A stretch of 11,474 bases of DNA, from assembly GCA_020435025.1 (NCBI GenBank), contig JAGRAG010000158.1, positions 9,737 to 21,210 on the forward strand, written 5' to 3'. Origin of the DNA: Bdellovibrionales bacterium (lineage in GTDB: Bacteria > Bdellovibrionota > Bdellovibrionia > Bdellovibrionales > UBA1609). Of the stretch, positions 8,139 through 11,474 are shown piece by piece. The notes under the pieces are model-generated. The model was not told the origin of the DNA, did no database searches, and saw only the letters and a program-made list of their open reading frames with translations. Each line of letters starts with the position of its first letter. The stretch's first letter is position 1. The translations under genes were made by a program, and so were the position numbers.

Positions 8139-8444
8139 GAATCCCTCCCCATTTTATTTAGGGAAGGTCTATGCGATTTCCATGTCAATACAATTGGTAT
8201 GATTTTATATAGTTATGAAAATTGGGTTGTTGAGAGATTGAACAGCCGTTAGACGTCACGCAATTGTCTAAAAAGTAGACTGGACCGACGGGTGCTTTCT
8301 ATGGAGAACACAGTATCAATAGATGGGTTCTCCGGTCACGTCGTTCATGCCATCACATTCGGAATCAAAGCCTCTTGTTAGCTGCCCCTCATTTGAGTGG
8401 TGAAAAAAGAAAGGCCAGAAAACGATTCACATTATATCGATAAC
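8139..8444. other. Gene-free region with neighbouring inverted repeats
   Basis: About 306 bases separate the DUF3147 gene from the next minus-strand gene. They contain GTCTA-AAAAG-TAGAC (8266-8280) and, further on, GGAGAAC (8303-8309) paired with GTTCTCC (8327-8333). An outer GACC/GGTC pair (8283-8286 with 8334-8337) encloses the second stem. The rest has no coding frame with a ribosome site and no clear promoter. The stems could belong to the 5' leader of the gene ending at 7206, to a small RNA, or to a decayed element. Confidence 0.35.
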
Positions 8445-8795
8445 TTATATTTTTACTCCAAGCTTTCCAAGAAGAACAATGTAGCCGCTATAAGTGACTG
8501 CGGTGCCTAGGCAAGACCCAGCTAAGGCGGACCAAAATCCCCAACCTAATCGAACAAAAAATGGAAAGGCCAAGAAAAAAACAAGCGAAGGGATGACTAT
8601 CCAGAAGATTCCAGTGGCTAACGATGTTACTTTTTGAAGATCCTTCGTATCAAAATAAAGCCATATCATTGCTAATAAAGATGTCAAAGGAAGAGAGGCA
8701 ATAAGGGCTCCAAACAAGGTCCACCTTTTACTCAGTTCGGAAATAGCAACGACAGCGATGGCCGTGACAATGACTTTTATGATATAGATCCACAT
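8445..8795 (-). CDS. DUF3147 family inner-membrane protein
   Basis: Small integral membrane protein of 116 residues with about four hydrophobic segments (roughly 3-18, 28-47, 58-80 and 86-109). The central stretch ISELSKRWTLFGALIASLPLTSLLAMIWLYFDT matches the DUF3147 pattern of a Ser/Lys-Arg turn followed by GALLASLPLTSLLAM. The length is normal for the family, which has no established function. GGAGGA lies 5 bases before the ATG. The ribosome site is part of a small stem, ATCCT-TTGG-AGGAT, which could modulate translation. It sits 144 bases downstream of the TIGR02147 regulator on the same strand, so co-transcription is possible but not shown. Confidence 0.85.
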   Translation of the reverse strand: MWIYIIKVIVTAIAVVAISELSKRWTLFGALIASLPLTSLLAMIWLYFDTKDLQKVTSLATGIFWIVIPSLVFFLAFPFFVRLGWGFWSALAGSCLGTAVTYSGYIVLLGKLGVKI

Positions 8796-8939
8796 AAATC
8801 CTCCAAAGGATCAGAGTTGATTGGACTCTATATTTTCAACGGAAATCTGGTTAGGCAAGCTATTGTTTTCTAAGTAAGGATGCCTTTTCTATTTTGTTCG
8901 AAGATATAAAGTATTAAGTGTTCAGAGATAAAAAAGAAC

Positions 8940-9800
8940 TTATTTTGTTTTACTTTTTTGAATGAGAGCCTTTTTCTGTTTTGTCTGAGGACTTTCAAAT
9001 GGAGGAGGGTTTTCTTCAATACAAAACAGTTGCGAGCCGTAGCAGAAAACGGCATCATATTCAGAGGTTTCATAGGTGAGAGCATCAATTTTATCTTCAA
9101 ACTCACGAATCATCTCTTTCAGTTTTGGAATCTGTTTATAGTTCAAACCAAAAAAATGAAGAGCATGATCTCTACGGTCTAAGGGCTGTTCAATTCCGGC
9201 TTTTAAGGCCTTTTGAAAGTATCCTTTGAAAACTTCGATCATCTCTAAACGGCTGACAGGTGGAAGTTCGTCGGGTTTATTCGCTATATTGTCAGGCGCT
9301 TCGAATTTCCCTTTTTTAACACTGAGAGTCCCACTTTTTTTCAGGCGATCAAGTGAATTGAGGACTTCTATTTCTGTAATACCTAGTCGATGGGCGATCC
9401 ATTTGGGATCGGACTGGAATCCTTTAACTTTTGTCAATCGGCGAAGAGCCAGATCGTACCAGCGACTAATGTACTGAAACTCGGATCGTAGAATTCGAAT
9501 ATTATCCAAATGGTTTTGATTTTCTAATCTTTTATGAGCTTGCTCTTTTTCTAGAGCACTGCGGGCATGTTGAAGAGCGACAAGATCACAAAAATAGGTC
9601 TGTCCCTTGTTATCATATCCTAATAGCTTGGCAACGGATTTGGCTCGATCTCGAGAAAGACCTTGCTTGCCGCGAAGAATCTCTGAGAGGCGGGAAGGGC
9701 TTAATTTTAAGTCTCGAGCAAATGCTCGCAAAGAGTATTGTCGATTGTTCAGCTGTCGCTGTTCAAATTCATTTATAAGAATCTCTCGATAGTCCCTCAT
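8940..9800 (-). CDS. TIGR02147 / DUF4423 family regulator
   Basis: Protein of 286 residues. The ATG at 9800 is preferred over an in-frame GTG at 9809 because GGAG lies 8 bases before it, while the GTG has GGA directly adjacent. An N-terminal HTH covers about residues 22-62 (YSLRAFARDLKLSPSRLSEI, then LRGKQGLSRDRAKSVAKLLGY). A helical middle part follows, with SEFQYISRWYDLALRRL at about 105-121 and a second winged-helix-like segment (DPKWIAHRLGITEIEVLNSL, about 131-150). The C-terminal DUF4423 region contains the RLEMIEVFKGYFQKAL helix. This architecture and length match TIGR02147 proteins, known mainly from Bdellovibrio and Fibrobacter. The targets are unknown. It may regulate itself through the palindrome upstream, or the DUF3147 gene downstream. 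The family call is secure; its regulatory targets are inference. Confidence 0.88.
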   Translation of the reverse strand: MRDYREILINEFEQRQLNNRQYSLRAFARDLKLSPSRLSEILRGKQGLSRDRAKSVAKLLGYDNKGQTYFCDLVALQHARSALEKEQAHKRLENQNHLDNIRILRSEFQYISRWYDLALRRLTKVKGFQSDPKWIAHRLGITEIEVLNSLDRLKKSGTLSVKKGKFEAPDNIANKPDELPPVSRLEMIEVFKGYFQKALKAGIEQPLDRRDHALHFFGLNYKQIPKLKEMIREFEDKIDALTYETSEYDAVFCYGSQLFCIEENPPPFESPQTKQKKALIQKSKTK

Positions 9801-9822
9801 TGCCCTCACTCCGTAAGGGCAA

Positions 9823-9849
9823 GTTCTAGAACGACCAGTTAAAAGTCAA
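9823..9849 (-). promoter_or_regulatory. Candidate promoter with palindromic operator for the TIGR02147 gene
   Basis: On the minus strand a good -35-like TTGACT (9844-9849) is followed by the perfect 10-bp palindrome GTTCTAGAAC (9823-9832), where a -10 would lie. The best -10-like hexamer, TAGAAC, has 15-base spacing and is weak. A palindrome inside the promoter suggests binding of a dimeric regulator, possibly the HTH protein itself. Confidence 0.3.
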
Positions 9850-9850
9850 G

Positions 9851-9900
9851 GTGTAAAATATGTCTCCGGTATAAAGTGTAAACCATGTCTCCGGAATGGA
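9851..9900. repeat. Two tandem 25-bp units resembling a transposable element end
   Basis: The units at 9851-9875 and 9876-9900 begin with GTGTAAA and share ATGTCTCCGG; 17 of the first 19 bases match, and 20 of 25 overall. Tandem TGTnnnn-ATGTCTCCGG repeats are typical of the multiple-repeat ends of IS21- and IS481-like elements. Read inward from 9851, the element would extend to the right. No inverted partner and no transposase gene are visible in the window, so this is a remnant end or a relic shared with such elements. Confidence 0.5.
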
Positions 9901-9955
9901 CCGGCTTAGGACCACTTCCTCGTAACATCGTGGAGAGGGAGTGGTCCTAAGCCGG
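9901..9955. repeat. Large palindrome: 16-bp perfect inverted repeat extending to a 21-bp stem
   Basis: CCGGCTTAGGACCACT (9901-9916) and its exact reverse complement (9940-9955) are perfect. Pairing continues inward through TCCTC/GAGGG with one G-T wobble, leaving a 13-base loop (9922-9934). The left arm starts exactly where the second 25-bp repeat ends. As a terminator it is poor: the first T run on the plus strand begins 8 bases after the stem. It may be a structural part of the mobile-element end or a barrier to read-through. Confidence 0.7.
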
Positions 9956-10150
9956 AAAGTGCCTTTTTGAGTCAGCCCGCGCCGCCAGCTATTTGTAATG
10001 ACTAATAAACTGAAACCAGTTCATAAAAATCATTAATCGGCGCAGGGGCCGGATTGGGGCCGATAAAATACTTTCAAAAAACACTACCCCCTCATATACG
10101 GTGGGTGCTAACTCCCTAGAACTCTAAGTGCCTGAAATTAGGTCGCGAGT
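9956..10150. other. Gene-free stretch between the palindrome and the toxin-antitoxin promoter
   Basis: No gene is visible. A GC-rich patch holds a repeated GGGGCCG and the inverted pair ATCGGC/GCCGAT (10036-10041 with 10059-10064). A frame open from a GTG at 10128 leads into the toxin. I do not count 10128-10211 as coding, because both operators and the promoter lie inside it and the toxin family starts at 10212. Confidence 0.4.
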
Positions 10151-10154
10151 GGTA

Positions 10155-10201
10155 TGCGAAATACCGCACTTTTCCCTTGAAAATAAGTGCGGAATACCGC
10201 A
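10155..10201 (+). promoter_or_regulatory. Twin palindromic operators of the toxin-antitoxin operon
   Basis: Two 14-base sites, TGCGAAATACCGCA (10155-10168) and TGCGGAATACCGCA (10188-10201), differ by one base. The second is a perfect dyad apart from its central AATA. Their centres are 33 bp apart, about three helical turns, so both face the same side of the DNA. The second fills the spacer of the promoter. This layout fits autorepression by a dimeric HTH antitoxin; which of the two HTH proteins binds is unknown. Confidence 0.65.
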
Positions 10202-10205
10202 TAAT
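10177..10205 (+). promoter_or_regulatory. Near-consensus sigma-70-type promoter of the toxin-antitoxin operon
   Basis: The -35 TTGAAA (10177-10182) and the -10 CATAAT (10200-10205) each match the consensus at five of six bases and are exactly 17 bases apart. Transcription should start 6-8 bases downstream, at about 10211-10213, which coincides with the GTG start of the toxin at 10212. Confidence 0.7.
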
Positions 10206-10211
10206 AGAAAA

Positions 10212-10511
10212 GTGAAATATAGCATCCAGAAGACAACAGAGTACGACATCTGGTTTGATGGGTTAACCACAAAGGCCCAAGCCTCAATCGAAAAGAGGCT
10301 CAAGAATATCACCGAGACGGGCCACTTTGGCAAGAACCCAAACAAACACAAAGATCTGGGTGAGGGCTTAGAGGAGCTCAAATTTCACGACCAAAACGGA
10401 ATGAGAATTTATTTTGCGCGAACCGGTGAAGCTGAAATCACCCTACTCCTTGGAGGATTTAAAAATGGCCAAAGCAAAGACATCAAAAAAGCGAGAGGTT
10501 TCCTCGATTGA
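10212..10511 (+). CDS. RelE/HigB-type toxin (PF05973, TIGR02683-like)
   Basis: Protein of 99 residues, a normal length for this family of ribosome-dependent mRNA endonuclease toxins. The start at GTG 10212 gives VKYSIQKTTEYDIWFDGL, matching the usual family N-terminus. Further hallmarks are RLKNITETGHFG (29-40), GLEELKFHDQNGMRIYFA (52-69), LLLGGFKNGQSKDIKKA (78-94) and the expected basic residues. No ribosome site precedes the GTG, and the promoter predicts an mRNA that begins at or very near it, so a leaderless transcript is likely. A longer frame from GTG 10128 would include both operators and is rejected. The gene overlaps the antitoxin gene by 47 bases, the tight coupling expected for a toxin-first module. 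Toxicity is inferred from the family. Confidence 0.85.
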   Translation: MKYSIQKTTEYDIWFDGLTTKAQASIEKRLKNITETGHFGKNPNKHKDLGEGLEELKFHDQNGMRIYFARTGEAEITLLLGGFKNGQSKDIKKARGFLD

Positions 10512-10806
10512 GGATATGCCCATAGTTAAATTAAAAAAAGGGGTCAAAACCAAAAAGCATGATCCCACTAAAAATTTAGGTAACCCAGAGTTCATCGCCC
10601 ACGCCCTCGCTGAGTGCTTACTCGATGGCGACAAAGAAGAGTTTATGGAAATTCTTCTAGCCCACTGGAAAATCAAAAAGAAGACGGAAGCTCTAGAGTC
10701 TGTGGATCTAGCCAAGCGTACCTTTTATGATCTGAAGAAGACCGCCAATCCCAGGCTCGACACTATTATGAAGCTCACTAAGGGTCTAAATTTGAAAACT
10801 GGATGA
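10465..10806 (+). CDS. HTH antitoxin partner of the RelE-like toxin (TIGR02684-like)
   Basis: The ATG at 10465 follows GGAGG by 8 bases and lies inside the end of the toxin gene. The protein has 113 residues. From about 39, LGNPEFIAHALAECLLDGD, then ILLAHWKIKKKTEAL, AKRTFYDLKKTANPRLDTI and MKLTKGLNL match the addiction-module antidote family that pairs with PF05973 toxins. The HTH lies about 66-95. The first 35 residues are an unusual Lys-rich extension (MAKAKTSKKREVSS...KLKKGVKTKKHD) not needed for the HTH. It may be the disordered, toxin-binding or protease-sensitive part, although in many relatives that part is shorter. It probably represses the operon at the TGCGGAATACCGCA sites together with the toxin; this is inferred. 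Confidence 0.85.
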   Translation: MAKAKTSKKREVSSIEDMPIVKLKKGVKTKKHDPTKNLGNPEFIAHALAECLLDGDKEEFMEILLAHWKIKKKTEALESVDLAKRTFYDLKKTANPRLDTIMKLTKGLNLKTG

Positions 10807-10812
10807 TTGGAA

Positions 10813-11097
10813 ATGAAGATTAGTAAAGAGGCTCTATTCTTGGCTAAAGATTTAAATCTCAATGAAGCCGATGCTGCCATCATTCAGCTCAAGGCTAACC
10901 TTTATCAGAAAGCTGCGAATTGTATCCAGAAGTCCAAATTTAGCCATGGTACAATTGCCAAAATGGCCGGGACTTCTCGCGTCTGCATCAGCCGTGTCTT
11001 TAACCTAGGCGAGAATAGTCTTTGCATGGAGCTCCTCATCAAAATAATAGTTGCTTTGAAAAACAAGATTCCTTTGAAAGTGGTAAAAATCAAATGA
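10813..11097 (+). CDS. Second XRE/HTH_37-type regulator or antitoxin-like protein
   Basis: Protein of 94 residues. The ATG at 10813 lies 6 bases past the antitoxin stop. A TTG at 10807, directly after that stop, is an alternative start that adds two residues. The pattern MKISKEALFLAKDLNLNEAD, LKANLYQKAANCIQK, FSHGTIAKMAGTSRVCISRV and LLIKIIVALKNKIPLKV matches small HTH_37-type XRE proteins, which commonly act as antitoxins of HigB-like toxins. The HTH covers about 45-64. It is one antitoxin-like protein more than a simple toxin-antitoxin pair needs. Its stop overlaps the start of the next gene (ATGA), so it may instead be the partner of that protein. The family call is reasonably sure; the partner is inference. 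Confidence 0.75.
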   Translation: MKISKEALFLAKDLNLNEADAAIIQLKANLYQKAANCIQKSKFSHGTIAKMAGTSRVCISRVFNLGENSLCMELLIKIIVALKNKIPLKVVKIK

Positions 11098-11474
11098 AAA
11101 TGGGTGAATTTTTAAACCCTAAAAACACGTGGGCAATTATTCACTGCAAACGCATTCTTGAAGAATTTCTCGGATTACTGATAGAAATGAATTCAGCTTC
11201 CAAAGCATTGTCTTTTCGTTATGAAATGATTAAGTTTGGCGAACCTGAGGGGGCCGCCAGAGATTTTTCATTCGATAAAGAAGGGAATATGCAAAAGTTT
11301 GCCCTTGAAGGGGTTGGCGCTGCGCTAATTATAGGAACCGATTCTCTTATAAAGGGTGTATTAACTCTTTCCGAAGGCTCCAAAGAAATTGAAAAAGGTC
11401 CAGTAGTTGGAAAAGTATTATGGATAGAACTAATTAGAACCTGTGGAAATTTCGTCAGACACGGGAAAGAATGG
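11094..11474 (+). CDS. Unrecognised protein, partial, coupled to the HTH_37 gene
   Basis: An open frame of 127 codons runs off the window without a stop. The ATG at 11094 overlaps the stop of the HTH_37 gene (ATGA); a second ATG at 11100 is possible. No strong ribosome site is seen, so translation probably depends on coupling. The visible part is soluble and mostly helical: NTWAIIHCKRILEEFLGLLI (11-30), ALEGVGAALIIGTDSLIKGV (70-89) and, at the edge, WIELIRTCGNFVRHGKEW (110-127). The N-F-x-R-H-x-x-E-W ending recalls a motif in small helical, HEPN-like proteins near defence genes. The Arg115-His123 spacing does not match the classical R-x4-6-H HEPN catalytic motif. I cannot name a family; a toxin role is a guess from position. 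Confidence 0.65.
   Translation, partial: MKMGEFLNPKNTWAIIHCKRILEEFLGLLIEMNSASKALSFRYEMIKFGEPEGAARDFSFDKEGNMQKFALEGVGAALIIGTDSLIKGVLTLSEGSKEIEKGPVVGKVLWIELIRTCGNFVRHGKEW

Noticed and set aside
9901..9955. Palindrome as an ordinary rho-independent terminator
   Set aside because: The stem is too long, no T run directly follows on either strand, and no gene on the plus strand ends just before it.
10036..10064. ATCGGC/GCCGAT inverted pair as a terminator or riboswitch
   Set aside because: The stem is only 6 bp with a long loop and no T tract, and there is no upstream gene on that strand.
10128..10211. N-terminal extension of the toxin from GTG 10128
   Set aside because: It would place both operators and the promoter inside the coding region. 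The toxin family normally starts at the VKYSIQ segment.
10124..10381. Minus-strand 85-codon hydrophobic frame
   Set aside because: It is antisense to the well-supported toxin gene and its promoter. The hydrophobicity is a by-product of the Lys-rich sense frame.
9851..11474. Complete insertion sequence
   Set aside because: Only one end-like repeat block is visible. There is no transposase and no inverted partner in the window.
1..11474. CRISPR array, tRNA or rRNA genes
   Set aside because: No regularly spaced repeats beyond the two 25-bp units, and no cloverleaf or rRNA-like segments were recognised by eye.

Overview
The window looks like a chromosomal segment of a Bdellovibrionota-type bacterium (Bdellovibrio and relatives). 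The support is a TIGR02147/DUF4423 regulator, a family mostly known from Bdellovibrio and Fibrobacter, together with many secreted proteins of unknown function and an unusual FQNC lipobox-like signal. The base composition is moderately AT-rich. This placement is inferred, because the window holds no rRNA, tRNA or marker gene.

Positions 1-9809 read almost entirely on the minus strand. From right to left they encode: a TIGR02147 regulator (8940-9800); a small DUF3147 membrane protein (8445-8795); a secreted, Cys-containing protein with a C-terminal beta-sandwich-like domain (7206-8138); a strongly translated, cysteine-free, internally repetitive exported protein (5787-6758) with a clear terminator; an exported DUF2145 protein with a long C-terminal extension (4141-5598), also with a clear terminator; and a translationally coupled three-gene operon. 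In that operon a haem-motif lipoprotein (2793-3719) is followed by an exported single-CxxCH protein resembling the planctomycete DUF1588/DUF1592 type (1360-2796) and by a Tat-type DUF1501 protein (1-1367, cut by the window edge). The three probably act together in the cell envelope, but their substrate is unknown.

Positions 9810-10127 form a boundary without genes. They carry two tandem 25-bp units resembling the end of an IS21/IS481-type transposable element, abutting a near-perfect 21-bp-stem palindrome. No transposase is visible.

Positions 10128-11474 switch to the plus strand and hold a tight accessory operon: a RelE/HigB-like toxin, its HTH antitoxin, a second HTH_37-type antitoxin-like protein, and a start-overlapped gene of unknown function that runs off the window. 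A near-consensus promoter with two matching palindromic operators precedes it. The predicted transcription start lies at or next to the toxin's GTG codon, which suggests a leaderless mRNA. This four-gene defence-like module next to mobile-element debris is the most interesting part of the window.
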